Positions 34,400 to 46,489 of a stretch of 64,000 nucleotides of DNA are shown one piece after another. Made by a program: the position numbers and the translations under genes. The stretch comes from Cranoglanis bouderius (taxonomy: Eukaryota; Chordata; Actinopteri; Siluriformes; Cranoglanididae): positions 22,672,074-22,736,073 of the forward strand of contig CM042540.1 in assembly GCA_023630585.1 (NCBI GenBank). Direction: 5' to 3'. The notes under the pieces are model-generated. The model was not told the DNA's origin. It saw only the letters and a program-made list of their open reading frames with translations, and searched no databases. The stretch's first letter is position 1; the number at the start of each line of letters is the position of its first letter.

Positions 34400-35349
34400 G
34401 GTGGCAAGGCACTGTCAAAAGATCTCCGGGATAAAGTTGTGGACAGACACATGTCAGGAGATGGATACAAAAAAATTTCAAAGGCTTTATCAATGCCCAG
34501 AAGCACAGTGAACTCCATTATTAAGAAGTGGAAGGTATTTGGTACAACACAGACCCTTCCTGGATCAGGAAGAAATTGGATGAAAGAGCCAGGAGGAAAC
34601 TGGTCAGAGAGACAACTCTGAAGCAGTTGCAGGAATTTATGACAAAGAGTGGTCATTGTGTGTATGTGACAACAATATCACAAATTCTCCACAAATGTGG
34701 CTTGTATGGGAGGGTTGCAAGAAAAAAGCCACTCCTCAAGAAAGGCCACATGAACACACCATGAAGATTCTGAGGCCACATGGAAAAAGGTGTTATGGTC
34801 AAATGAGACTAAAATTGAATTATTTGGCCTCAACACCAAACAGTATGTCTGGCGGAAATCCAATACAGCTCACCATCCAAATAACACCATTCCTACAGTA
34901 AAGCATGGAGGTGGTAATATCCTGTTATGGGGGTGTTTCTCTGCAGCAGGGACTGGAGCACTTGTCAGGATAGAAGGAAAATGGATGGGGCAAAATACCA
35001 TAAAATTCTTGAGGAAAATCTGCTGCCCTCTGCCAGAAAGTTGTCAATGGGAAGAAGGTTTACCTTCCAACATGACAATGACCCAAAGCACACAGCAAAA
35101 CTGACCACACAGTGGTTGAAGGAGAAAAAGGTGAATGTCCTTGCATGGCCTAGTCAGAGCCCAGACTTAAACCCCACTGAAAATCTGTAGAATGACTTGA
35201 AGACTGTAGTCCACAAACGGTCACCATCAAATTTAACTGAAATTGAGCAGTTCTGCAAAGAAGAGTGGGCAAATATTGCAAAGTCTAGATGTGCAAAGTT
35301 AGTAGAGACATATCCCAAAAAATTAAGGCAAATTAAAGCAAGGGGGTGA
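34400..35349 (+). pseudogene. Tc1-like transposase (family G), frameshifted
   Basis: Almost full-length in content, spread over three frames: MGGKALSKDLRDKVVDRHMS and RSTVNSIIKKWK (paired HTH), VLWSNETKIELFG where the first Asp is Asn, FQHDNDPKHTAK with the second Asp, and SPDLNPTENL with the Glu, followed by a TAG. The tail continues NDLKTVVHKR and ends at a TGA at 35347. Several frameshifts and the Asp-to-Asn change make it inactive. Confidence 0.8.
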
Positions 35350-35374
35350 TCCTTCTTCCAACTTAGTGATTTTG

Positions 35375-35376
<2 letters not shown>

Positions 35377-35450
<74 letters not shown>
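35377..35450. repeat. (AT)n microsatellite
   Basis: Uninterrupted TA dinucleotides, about 37 units. Confidence 0.95.
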
Positions 35451-35455
<5 letters not shown>

Positions 35456-35657
35456 TTATTTATTTTTTTATTTTTTTTTTTCCCTGACATGTTGGTGTTA
35501 TATCTTTCACTTGGGTGTTATAAGTTGCACTGGGTAAATACAGCTAGATAAAATAAAAACTGTGGCTGAAAAGCAACAAAATGTGATTATTTTAAAGGGG
35601 GGTGATTATTTTCTATACCCACTGTAATTAAATCAAAATATCTTTTTACTTAAAACA

Positions 35658-36199
35658 CTGTTGCTCAGTGGTCCAAAGTCCTCCTTTCAGATGAAAGTAA
35701 ATTTTGCATTTCATTTGGAATTCAAGGTCCCAGAGTCTGGAGGAAGAGTGGAGAGGCACAGAATCCAAGTTGCTTGAAGTCCAGTGTGAAATTTCCACAG
35801 TCAGTGATGATTTGGGGTGCCATGTCATCTGCTGGTGTTGGTCCACTATGTTTTCTCAAGTCGAGAGTCAATGCAGCTGTCTACCAGGAGATTTTAGAGC
35901 ACTTCATGTTTCCATCTGCTGACAAGCTTTATGAAGATGCTGATTTCCTTTTTCAGCAGGACTTGGCACCTGCCCACAGTGCCAAAACTACTAGTAACTG
36001 GTTTGCTAACCATGGTATTACTGTGCTTGATTGGACAACCAACTCTCCTGATCTGAATTTTGTCAAGAGGAAGATGAGAGACAACAGACCCAACGATACA
36101 GACGAGCTGAAGGCCCCTATCAAAGCAACATGGGCTTCCATAACACCTCAGCAGTGCCACAGACTGATTGCCTCCATGCCACGCCACAGTGATGCTTGA
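35658..36199 (+). pseudogene. Tc1-like transposase (family F), C-terminal half
   Basis: Begins QWSKVLLSDESKFCISFG (first Asp), continues SVMIWGAMSSAGVGPL and LFQQDLAPAHSAKTT (second Asp), then SPDLNFVKRKMRD. Relatives have PIENLWGI between SPDLN and VKR, so an in-frame loss has removed the catalytic Glu. The frame is open to MPRHSDA. Confidence 0.8.
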
Positions 36200-36501
36200 T
36201 TAATTTGTGCAAAAGGAGCCCCGACCAAGTATTGAGTGCATAAATTAACATATTTTTCAGAAGATCGACATTTCTGTATTATAAATTCTATTATTCTATT
36301 ATATATTCTAATGTTTTTAGATACTGGATTTTTGATTTCCATGAGCTGTAAGCCGTAATCAACCAGATTAAAACAAAAAAGGCTTGAAATATCTTACTTT
36401 ATGTGTAATGAATCTAGACTATATGAAAGTTCCACTTTTTGAATTAAATTACGGAAAAAAATAACTTTTCCACGATATTCTAATTTTTTGAGATGCACCT
36501 G

Positions 36502-38167
36502 TATATGGTTCGAGCTTCGTACAATTGCAAAAACTCATGCGCTGTTTGTGTAAATAATACTCCGCCTGTGGCAGCCATATTGTTTACAAATGTCAACGTC
36601 TTTTTGATATATATTAAGGGTCATGCACTGCTGAGTAGTTTGACATCAAAATTGTAATGCTTGGACAAAAATCCTAGGACAACTTCTCAAAAGTAGGTTT
36701 CGCATATTATGCAAATTAGTAAAAAAAAATCTATGTGGAAGAGCTAAATGGTTTTTGAGGCATTTTTTTTTTTCAAGAGAACCCAAGGAAAAGGTGGCAA
36801 AAGAATTTTCACTGCAGGACTTATTTGACAGTATTCAAGATATATTCAAAAAGTATTTGAGATATGAGCCAAAACATAAAACTCTTTGCTATAGTGCCAC
36901 CATTAGGCTGATTGGGCTCATCTCTCTAGCCTGAGTAGTGGGTACAATGTACTGACACATTTTTATGTCTGTAGGGCCTAAGGTTTGGTCTACCTGATCA
37001 GTTTTAGTGATGATGATGAAGAAGAAGAAGAAGAAGAAGAAGAAGAAGAAGAAGAAGAAGAACAAGAAGAAGAACAAGAAGAAGAAGAAAAATCCTAACA
37101 AAAACAATAATGTTACACGTAGTTTCTGCTTGGACACTAAATATAGCTGCAAGTTAGCATTCTGCGGGGGCCAAGCACTGTGTGCAGACTGCAACACAGG
37201 TAGTTAGTTCTCACTAACTTGCATAGAACAGTAAAGGAACCACAGATGAACATACTATTACATTTTTGTTAACGTTAGCTCAATGATAAAAGTGTGTGCT
37301 TCAATGTGATTGGCTGATGGCCGCTATGTTTTTAAAGTAACCTAGTCAACAGTAAAATCCTTTCACAGATAAGTACAACTATGCAGTACAACATATTTTA
37401 GCTTGATTGGACCTATGGCCTGAGAAAAAGGTATTTGAAGCTAATCCCACACCATATTAAAATATGTAAGATGAACTTTGTTTTCTTATACAACTACTGT
37501 ATTTAGGAGTGCATCATGACTCAAACACATATGTGCAGGACACACATGCTGATTGGAAGTGTGAAAAGAATTTGATGCAGTTTTACATGCCTGTCTGTTG
37601 AATAATCACACTATAATAATAACATTTTATGAGATGAGTAATAATTGTGAAACTCTTTCAAACACTGGTATGGTTTAAAGGCCAAATGCACTCACCAAAT
37701 TCACACAGAATAGGCACTATTTGCCCTTCTTTTTCCAAGAATCATCTTATTTGACTTTCAGAGTGCATTACTGGTGTTAATCAGTTCAAGTAAAATGTCG
37801 CTAAACCTGGCTCTATGCATGCACATAGTTTTGGATAGCTTTACATACAAAAAAACACAGATTTTTATTTAATGTAAATAAATAAAGACCCATATAAACC
37901 AGGGGTGTTAAACTCAATTCTGTCCTTGTAAGAACAAACATGTCCAAAGACTCCTATTGACTCTTATTAACTTGAAATAAAGTTTTTAATTTTTACCAAT
38001 AAACAGCAGAGCAAATTTAATCTTTGTATGTCAAATGGTTGAGGAGATATACACATTTTTTTTGTTGTCGTGCCCCCCTATGGGCCAGAGAGTGTCCTAC
38101 TGAATATGTATTGTAAATTTCGTAGAAATTTGACTTTGCATTTGGAAGATACAGCTCCTTTAGTACA
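36502..38167. other. Intergenic stretch with dispersed repeats
   Basis: 36502-36680 matches 42420-42660 in order. A (GAA)n tract lies at 37015-37092, followed by aaatcctaacaaaaacaat as at 47120. No gene is seen. Confidence 0.6.
37015..37092. repeat. (GAA)n tract within a dispersed repeat
   Basis: GAA units with a few AAC interruptions, embedded in a repeat also found at 47067-47300. Confidence 0.9.
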
Positions 38168-38562
38168 TACACTGGATATAAAAAGTCTATACACCCCTGT
38201 TAAAATGGCAGGTTTTTGTGAAAAAAATGAAACCAAGATCAATCATGTCAGAACCTTTTCTAACTTTATTGTGAAATTGCAACCTATAAATTAAAGTGAA
38301 AAACAATAAGAATCAGTTTAGGGGAAAAAAAATGAAAATACAAAACAAACAGTAACCTGGTTGCCTAAGTGTGCACACTCCTAAACTAATACTTAGTAGA
38401 AGCACCTTTAGATTTTATTACAGCATTCAATCTTTTGAGGTAGGAGTCAATCTCTTTGCCACATCTTGACTTAGCTATATTTTGCCATTTTTCCTTGCAA
38501 AAGCATTCTAACACTGTCAAATTGGCTGGGCATCTCCTGTGCACAACCCTCTTCAGATCACC

Positions 38563-38898
38563 TCACAGATATTTTATTGGATTTAGGTCTGGGCCATTCC
38601 AAGACCTTGAACTTGTTTTGGTAAAACCACTCCTGGAGGTTTGCTTCAGGTCGTTGTCATGCTGAAAGGTGAAATTCCTCTTCATCTTAAGTGTTTTAGC
38701 AGAAGCCTTAAGGTTTTGCACCAGAATTGCCTGGTATTTGGAGCTATTCATTATTCCCTCCACCCTGATTAAAGCCCCAATTCCAGCTGAAGAAAAGCAG
38801 CCCCAAAGCATGATGCTGCCACCTCCATGCTTCACCCTACCCCATAGTACCCCTCTTGGCAGCCTCCCTGACCAGTTTTCACGTGGTCTTCTCATCAA
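38563..38898 (-). pseudogene. Tc1-like transposase fragment (family H)
   Basis: Contains VKHGGGSIMLWGCFSSAGIG and FTFQHDND with the second Asp. The third motif reads PDLNPIKYL, Lys replacing the catalytic Glu. The N-terminal part resumes beyond the LINE insert near 39718-39825. Confidence 0.8.
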
Positions 38899-38977
38899 TT
38901 TTAAAGGGACGTCCTGTTCTTAGTAATCCCACTGTTGTGGCATATTTTCTCCACTTGTTGATTATTGTCTTTACAGT

Positions 38978-39717
38978 GTAAGTAAGTAAGTAAGTAAGTA
39001 AATTGTATTTATATAGCACATTTAAACACAGCGAAGCTGACCCAAGTGCTGAACAGAGTAGAGAAAATATTAAATAAAATCAGAATAAACAACATAGAAG
39101 ACAGACAAAAAACAATAGTAAAATTAGATTAAAACACCAGGGAGAAAAGATACGTTTTCAGCCTCTTCTTAAAAATGATAATAGAAGGTGCAAGGTGGAT
39201 AGCCAATGGCAACTGATTCTATAAGAGAGGGGCAGCAACTGAAAAAACTCTATCACCCTTGGTTTTTAACCGAGATCGAGGGACATACAAGAGATACCTT
39301 TCAGAACGTCTTAAGGATCTGCTGGATGAATGTGGAATAAGAAGATCTTTCAGATAAGAGGGAGTTTGATCGTTAAGAGCTTTTAAAACAAACAACAGAA
39401 TTTTAAACTGGATCCTTAAATGGACTTGGAGCCAATGAAGTGCTGCTAAAATTGGGGTGACATGGTCAAATTTCCTTGCTCTGGTCAACATCCTTGCAGC
39501 TGCATTTTGGATGACCCAAGTACAATGAGTTGCAATAATCTAAATGCGATGTGATAAAAGCATGAATAACCTTCTCCAAATCTTGAAAAGTCAAAAATGT
39601 TTTAAGTTTAGAAATAATCCGTAATTGATAAAAACTATTCTTAACAACCAAATTTATTTGCTTGGTTAAGCATAATTCTGAGTCCAGGATGACGCCAAGA
39701 TTCCTAACCTGAGAAGT
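38978..39717 (-). mobile_element. 5'-truncated LINE, reverse transcriptase end and 3' tail
   Basis: On the minus strand: FYQLRIISKLKTFLTFQDLE, HAFITSHLDYCNSLYLG, a frameshift, then KFDHVTPILAALHWLQVHLR and SRLKTKGDRVFSVAAP, as in the C-terminal part of L2/Rex1-type LINE reverse transcriptases. The 3' end has gctatataaatacaattt and a (ACTT)n tail at 38976-39001. The short word agtg lies at both junctions. A typical 5'-truncated target-primed insertion. Confidence 0.75.
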
Positions 39718-39825
39718 GTTCCATGGTATATCCAGTGCCTTGGAAAAAATTTTGTAACCCTCTCTTGGTTGATATTTTTCAACAATGAGATTCTGTACCT
39801 GCTTTGTGAGCTCTTTTCCAGTTCG

Positions 39826-40189
39826 ATATTACCAAAAACCTTTCTATCATAATTAAAATGATGGAAAGTATATCAGCCAAAAGTAATTAAACTATATAGT
39901 AAAAAAATGCAGAAGAACTCAGAACTTCTGCTGATATAAGAAGTTTTACTCTATTCCCTACAATTGTGAAGATATAAACCAAAAGGTACATTCATTTATT
40001 ATAGCATCCCCTTGTAGTGGGTATGAGTCATTTCATTTGCCTGAGTAGGGCTGGGATAAGGGACCTAGCTACCAAATTTGGTCTCAATAGTTCAATATAA
40101 CCCTGTCTTATAGCTATAAGTAAATTAGGCTCTGAATTAATTCAGATTCGTGAATTCAAATTCGTAATTCGTGACACAATATGCATGCA
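39826..40189. other. Intergenic stretch, no gene seen
   Basis: Part of a dispersed repeat with wording like 42300-42540 (aagtaaattaggctctg). Confidence 0.45.
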
Positions 40190-41496
40190 ACACATTCCAA
40201 AAAAGTTGGGACAAGGGCAATTTAGGACTAATACTGATGTGACAAGTTGAAATAAGAAGGTGATGTGAAACAGGTGAGGCAATCATCTAATCATAGTATA
40301 TAGGCCTAGTTTTTCAAGAGCAAGAATGGGTTGAGGCTTGCCAATCTGCCAACAGAATAATCCAACACTTTGAGAACAACATTCCGCAAAGACAAATCAG
40401 TAGGATTTTGGGCATTTCACCTTCTACAGTGCACAATATAATTAAAAGATTCAAGGAATCCAGTTAAATCTCAGTGCGTAAAGGGCAAGACCGAAAACCA
40501 CTTCTGAATGCACATGATCCCTCAGACGTCACTGTCTTAAAAACTGTCATGAGTCTGCAATGGATATCCTGACATGGGCTCAGGAATACTTTGGTAAACC
40601 TATGTCAGTCAATACCATTCACTGTTGCATCCGCAGATGCAAGTTAAGGCCTTACTATGCAAAGCAGAAGCCATACATCAACACTGTTCAGAGGCGCCGC
40701 CGACTTTTCTGGGCTCGGTCTAATCTGAGATGGAATCGTGTTTTGTGGTCCGACGGGTCATCATTTCAAATAGTTTTTGGACAAAACAGCCGTCGTGTTC
40801 TCTGGGCCATCCAATCTGTTATCAGCGTAGGTCCAAAAAGGTCTGAAAGCCACCATCTGTCATGGTATAGGGGTGTGTCAGTGCCCATGGCATGGGTAAC
40901 TTGCACATCTGTGAGGGCACCATTAATGCAGAAAGATGTGTACACATTTTGGAGAAACATATGATGCCATCCAGAGCACGACAACACCAAACCACATTCT
41001 GCCCAGATGGTTGCATAAGCAGAGAGTGTGGATGCTAGCATGGCCTGCCTGCAGTCCTGACCTGTCTCCGATTGAGAATGTGTGGCACATTATGAAGCGC
41101 AATATAAGGCAACGAAGGCCCCATACAGTTGCACAGCTGAAGAAATGCATAATGGATGAATTTGGGAAAATTCCGCTTGCCAAACTTAACCAACTTGTGT
41201 ATTCAGTACCCAAATGCTTAATAAGTGTTATTAAAAGAAAAGGTGATGTTACACAATGGTAAACAGTTGACTGTCCCAACTTTTTTTTGGAGTGTGTTGC
41301 AGTCATCAGATTTGAAATGAGTGTATATTTTCAAAAATAAATTAAATTCACAAAGTAAAACATCACATAATGTGTTAATAATATGTTTTCAATATAGTAC
41401 AGGGTGAATTGAATTTTCAAATGACTCTTTTTGTTTGTTTTTTTGTTTTTTTTGCATTTTCCATACTGGCCCAACTTTTTCGGAATTGGGGTTGTA
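40190..41496 (+). mobile_element. Tc1-like element related to family E, left tip missing
   Basis: The left arm starts inside the inverted repeat (attccaaaaaagttgggaca); the right arm ends cggaattggggttgta. No TA pair can be assigned on the left. Confidence 0.75.
40325..41262 (+). pseudogene. Tc1-like transposase (E-related), frameshifted
   Basis: Pieces in order: INRILGISPSTVHNI-like text with stops, VNTIHCCIRRCKLRPYYAKQ, VLWSDGSSFQIVFGQNS (first Asp), a shifted middle, then SPDLSPIENVWHIMKR (Glu) and a stop after VIKRKGDVTQW. The second Asp region is lost near 40936-40990. Confidence 0.8.
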
Positions 41497-42879
41497 AACC
41501 AGACTATTACATATATGCCATATGGGACTGCACACCAGTTAAGCACTTCTGGAAACAAATCACTGAGGAAATCCCGCTTTCCCCTTCACTCTGCTTACTT
41601 GGAGATACTTCACAAAGGCAAACACAATAGTCCTTCTTACATTGCTAACCATTGCCAAAAAAACCATACTTACACACTGAAAATCAATGAATAACATTAA
41701 TATCACACATTGGAAAAATCTAATAATCAACTACATAACAATGGAAAAACTCTCTGCCTCAATCAAAAATAAAACTATCAAATTTAACTCTACTTGGCCA
41801 TCACTGATCGCCTACATAAACCAGGGAGGCATCTTGCAATAGCCAACAATACAGCTTCTACAGACCAACCACATAATCAAAGCCATACCACACATCTCAA
41901 ACAGAATGCTCACAAACACTCACAACTATATTACACACACATACACACAACATTCACAGAAACCAAAGTTGGTGTTATACATATTAATTAACTCAACCAG
42001 CATTTCAAATATTACTCTTTGCACACCCTTCCCATACCTCTACTGTCTACTGTCTACCTCTACTGTACAATTTAAATGGGCAGAGCTAAAGGCTCCAAAA
42101 GCTAAATGCTCCAAATTTTGACAATCTGAGCAAAAATAATCAGGCTAAAAAAGAATTTACACTGTACACCTTATCTTCCAAGAGATATGCTTGCTTTTGT
42201 GTGTATAAACTTGAATTGCACCCAGCAGTGGCCACTGTGAGTGAGACTGCAGGAAATAGTAGTGGGCCCCTACCCCAACGTACCATACAAGTTTCGTGAT
42301 GATAGCTCAATGATAAACCTGTCAAATGCCTCTTTCATCTTAGTTGGACTTATGGTTTCTGAGAAAGAGCTATCTGACCATATCTCCACCCCCTTTGTAT
42401 GACCATGCCCCACAATTTGCATATGACCTCAAACTGTTGTCCTGTACATGCCACTCAAGTTTCATGTGAATCCATGCAGGCAATCATGAGTTACAACAGT
42501 TTGAGTAAATTAGGCTCTGCCTTATTAGCATTGGTTGACATGTATTTGCTATATTGCTTACAAATCTCAACATGTTTTTTGATAAATATTGAGGTTCACA
42601 CTCAATACTAGAGTAGTTAGACACCAGAGTTGTGAAGATAGGCCAAAAATCCAAGGACTAGTGTCAGGGTTTCACCGGGGCATTGAAAAGCATTAAGTCA
42701 TAAAATGGATTTTGCAACATTTAAGGCATTAAATGGCATTAAAAAGTATAAAATTTTATTCCTACACTCATTAAAATTTTTTAGAAAAAATAATATTACC
42801 AATTTATTTTGAATATAGTCTTCATAATTAATAACTTTGATTTGCTGTCGCAAAATATGTACACTGGTGTGATATACAC
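41497..42879. other. Intergenic stretch with dispersed repeats
   Basis: 42290-42660 matches the repeat at 33700-33776 and 36502-36680. The rest has small frames without recognisable content. Confidence 0.5.
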
Positions 42880-43439
42880 GCGGAACCAGTTTGGTAATTG
42901 CCTCTGGCTGGTGCAAAATTGCTGTAACGCCGGATGTTTGGACAGCGGTGCTCTGGTGTCTGAATACTGCCATGCAGCTCCACTCATACGCATCCAATGA
43001 AGGTGTTTCTGAGTTGTTCCAGGCAATGTTTCCTGATTCAGAAATAGCCAAACCTTTCACCTGTGGAAAGGACAAAACCAGCTACATTTTAAAATTTGGA
43101 CTTGCCCCATACTTCAAAAATAAACTGATTTCTACAATTAACAATGCAGGACCATTTGTGTTGATGTTTGATGAAAGTTGCAACCAGTTGACAAAAAATA
43201 AACAACTAGATGTCAAACATGTTTGAATATAGGAAGCTGGTTGTGTCCCGTTATCCCGTTATCTTGGATCACAGTTCATGGGACATTCAAAGACTGAGGA
43301 TTTGCTGCACCATTTCAAAGTAAGTATAGTTGTACTTTTTGTTCATGGAATTGTATTTGGATGAAGATACAGGTTTTATATAGAAGTATTACAGTGCTCT
43401 TTGTATTCATTAGTGCATATAGTAGTGATGCTGAGGAAA

Positions 43440-45160
43440 AGAGAGGTAAGACCATACTTAGCAAATAGCAAGCAACTAAGTAAGCGCTTAGACCTTATTT
43501 AGCACCTAGGAATTATTATGAAAGTAGAAGCGCCAATAAAAACCAGGAGGCAAGAGTGGGGAAAACAACCATGTTTATTCAGGAAGAGGGTAAATACAGA
43601 TTAATCTGAAAAGAGGAGAGCCCGCCTCACGGTGGGACGGATAGCAGTAGTAGGAGGAGACAGAGGAATGATAGAGGGAGGAGCAACGGGACTCGTTGGG
43701 GAATAATCAGTGGGGGAGACAGGAGTAGACAAAGCTGACTCATCCAAGTTCTGAAGAACACTGGGGGAAAGGGGAATTCTAGAGTCCCATGGGCAACCCT
43801 CCACGTGTGGGCAACACTCGGTCTGTGTGGATTGAGAAGTGGTCATCGCCAAAAGCGTAGGGGTCTGAGTGAAACGGGAGTGGGTGAAAGGCATGGGTGT
43901 CTGAGTAGACACAGACTCCAGTCTGACCCCCTGTAAGATTCGGACCGGGAACAAAGGAGCGGAGGGCAGAGGAGTGCTATAAAGCTGCTCCAGATACTCA
44001 GAAATGCCAGTGGCTAGATGTGTCAACTGATAACGACGATAGAGGGTAACCTCGGCTGTCCCAGAGGAGAGTGGGAGAGAACCACGAGGGCGGGCTAGGA
44101 GGAGAAGAACATAGATGGGTCAGGAAAAGAAAACTTGGGGAGGAATCACACACTCTTGCCTTAAGGTAGATAAGCTAAATAGCCAGGCAATAACAAAGAT
44201 AGTAGCAGTTATGTATAAGGAACGTCCTACCTAAACAGCTTGCTAAAAATCTAGAGACACAGCTATAACCACAGCATTACTAAAGTCTCACAAAAACAGC
44301 ATTAAGCACAAAAGTACAGAAAATAGTAGACACGTAGTATGGGCAAGGACCTACAATAACAAAAAAAAAAAAAGAGAGGAGTCGACTTACACATTTTAGG
44401 CATCCTAAAGGGAGGATAACGGTAAAGTGTTACGTAGCACGATAGTCCACAGCTGAATACAACAAAAACGAAGAAAAAACTAAGAAGCTTAGGTTAAATA
44501 CAGACAGTTTTTTTAATAACAAATGACGGCAAAGGCCGAAAATAAGGGGAAATCCAAGAGACGGAAATACCAAAAAAAGGGCACAAGGAAAGAGGTAAAA
44601 CTGGAACTAAGGGGAAATTCAAAGAACAGGATATGAGTCAAGAATGACGCACGAAGGGGAATTTTTCAGAAAAGAGGAAAATAAGGGGAATTTGGCAAAA
44701 AATGCAAATGAAGATAGGAGGGGCCAAAAGGGCCATACTGGAAAATAAGGGGAATTCGCCGGGGCATATGCAAATTAAAGAAGGAGGCGCTACACAGCGC
44801 CTCGGCATAAATAGAGGGGAATTTTCTAGGGGGATTTTGAGAACACAGAGGACACTGAGGATGCAGTGTATGCTGGTGTACTTGCTTACAATAACATAGA
44901 AATGTGTTTTGTATTGTGAGTATTGTTCTCCTTGAGCTCAAAGGACTTTCATGTTTGTGGACTGTATTAAAACAACGTTTGCTCTTTCTCATCCAAGTTT
45001 GAAGAGTCTCAATTTATTGATAGTAGTTTGAGTGTAATAAGAGTTCGAAAGGATCAAAACAGCTGAGAGGGAACTCAATTCCACCCTGGATGTCGGAGCT
45101 CGGAGGGAGACTCCCCTTCTGAGCCCTACTTATTTTCCGACAGTAGTCCATGTTTTTATT
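43440..45160. mobile_element. Unclassified insertion, LTR-like right part
   Basis: Lies between two consecutive exons of the decayed gene. The right part has a TATA-like cataaatag near 44807, ttaaaacaacg near 44968, and ends with ttttccgaca near 45140, which could be an LTR end. The left part has a minus-strand frame with a polyadenylation signal. No gag, pol or transposase is recognised. Boundaries are approximate. Confidence 0.35.
43601..44150 (-). CDS. Hypothetical Ser/Thr/Pro-rich ORF with poly(A) signal
   Basis: A frame of about 180 codons read on the minus strand, open from near 44150 through GTAEVTLYRRYQLTHLATG and ending LLFSD at 43601. The C-terminal 100 residues are rich in Ser, Thr and Pro with three TQT-type motifs (STQTP, TQTP, STQTE). 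An AATAAA on the minus strand lies at 43579-43574, about 22 bp after the stop. I do not recognise the protein. A true start codon is not clear; an upstream exon is possible. Chance openness is the alternative. Confidence 0.35.
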
Positions 45161-46437
45161 GCAAATCTAGAATACATAATCAAGATACAAGATGTCTATG
45201 TTGTTCCTCAGTGAATCCTATTGCTTTTAGGTGGTGCTTTAAAAAGCTATTTTTGAACTTATAAGAGCAAATTTGCAATAACCAAACATGTCAGTAACAT
45301 CTTTTCAGTTTTTCTTTTTGATGTCAAATCATTTATTCATTTCTATTCTTAGGAATGTGTGTGCCTATTAGACCTGAAGCATCTCCTTTCCATTTCCAGG
45401 GCCCAAATGTGAACTTGAGGTTCCTCAATAATCTCCAGCAAGAACATACTTTGAAGAACAACTCTGTTTTTCATAATGTCCCTGCAAGAAGAGAAGATTA
45501 TACAATGCATTGGTACTGTTTTATATGTACACATAAAAAAACTTAAATCTACACTATATTCATTCCTTATATATTACTTACATGATGTGTGCTATCCCTC
45601 CTTGTTAGGCCCTTCAGAGTAAATCAAGCAACAGAGTAGGTGAACTCACATAAATTTAGAAGGGACTGCATAAGGTGTCTCTCCAGAATCATTAAGAAAA
45701 TACAAGAAAAGAGCCCTTTGAAATACCCCACTGTCAGGCAGATTGCGTGCTTAGACCCCTCCATCATGAGCAGAGACCCAGAATGGTGCATGGGAAAGAT
45801 GAAGTCTCTAGTTTAAAGATTTCTGCAGGACAAGCAGTTGACAGGAGGTGTTTCAGCTGGTAGGAATGTTATAGGGATAGCTTTAAAATAAAGGTTATGC
45901 ACAGCTTTGCATGCATAAACTGTATTCTCAGTATATGCTTTGATCTTAAGAACATTTTGAGGATTAGTTTAAGTTTTGTTTTTTAAAATGTGCATGCTTA
46001 ATTAAATAGGGTATGATATGGTCTTAAATGGTAAATAATTAGAAGATGTTACATATTTTATATGTATTAGTCTTCCTCATGTTCAAACTCAAATTACACA
46101 AACAAGTTTACATCAATATCCTGTACCAATGTGACGTCTGTATAAATAAATAACCATTTAAATTGATGTGATTTAATGACTTGATTTTTGTGTTTGTCCA
46201 TTGCAGGTGATGCTGTTGTGCAACAATTTGATAGCTTTGTCTCTCTGCATGGCAGAGAGAATACATGGTAGAATACTTATGAAGTATTCTAATTTGTTGA
46301 GATAGTGAATTGGTGGGTTTTTGTTAAATGTGAGCCAAAATCATCACAATTAAAAGAACCAAAGATTTAAACTACTTCAGTCTGTGTGCAGTGAATTTAT
46401 TTAATACGCGAGTTTCACAATTTGAGTTGAATTACTG

Positions 46438-46486
46438 AAATAAATGAACTTTTCCACGACATTCTAATTTATTGAGATGCACCTGT
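46438..46486. mobile_element. Tc1 end fragment (family F)
   Basis: tttccacgacattctaattt and gagatgcacctgta match the right tip of 33778-36501. Confidence 0.75.
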
Positions 46487-46489
46487 ATG

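Larger units (their letters stand above)
34030..35624 (+). mobile_element. Tc1-like element (family G) nested in family F
   Basis: Ends cagtgggtatagcaaagaat and its inverse, with TA at 34028-34029 and 35625-35626. Length 1595 bp, including a long (AT)n run at 35377-35450. Confidence 0.92.
33778..36501 (+). mobile_element. Tc1-like element (family F), host of family G
   Basis: Ends caggtgcatctcaaaaaatt and its inverse, with TA at 33776-33777 and 36502-36503. Without the insert it is about 1.1 kb, since the N-terminal half of the transposase is deleted. Confidence 0.88.
38170..39825 (-). mobile_element. Tc1-like element (family H), split by a LINE fragment
   Basis: Left end cactggatataaaaagtcta after TA at 38168-38169. 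The same ends occur at 58662-60527. The right arm breaks off near 39825 and its tip is missing. A LINE tail fills 38978-39717. Confidence 0.75.
42880..46270 (+). pseudogene. Decayed multi-exon mobile-element gene, BED/hAT-like family
   Basis: Exon-like blocks in order: 42966-43319 (MFPDSEIAKPFTCGKDKTSY, LKFGLAPYFKNKL, FVLMFDESCNQL, YLGSQFMGHSKTEDLLHHFK before a gtaagta donor), 45355-45520 (acceptor ttcttag, then ECV...LDLKHLLSIS, a small loss, GPNVNLRFLNNLQQEH, FHNVPARREDYT), 45690-45890 (EKSPLKYPTVRQIACLDPS, a stop, QDKQLTG) and 46207-46260 (GDAVVQQFDSFVSLHG after ccattgcag). The wording resembles a large family of unnamed fish proteins tied to transposons; the MFPDSEIA-type segment recalls BED/hAT-like proteins, which is inference. 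Stops and frameshifts show it is dead. A 2-kb insertion fills the first intron. Confidence 0.6.

Noticed and set aside
36889..37207. Poly-Lys and poly-Phe frames
   Set aside because: Produced by the (GAA)n tract.
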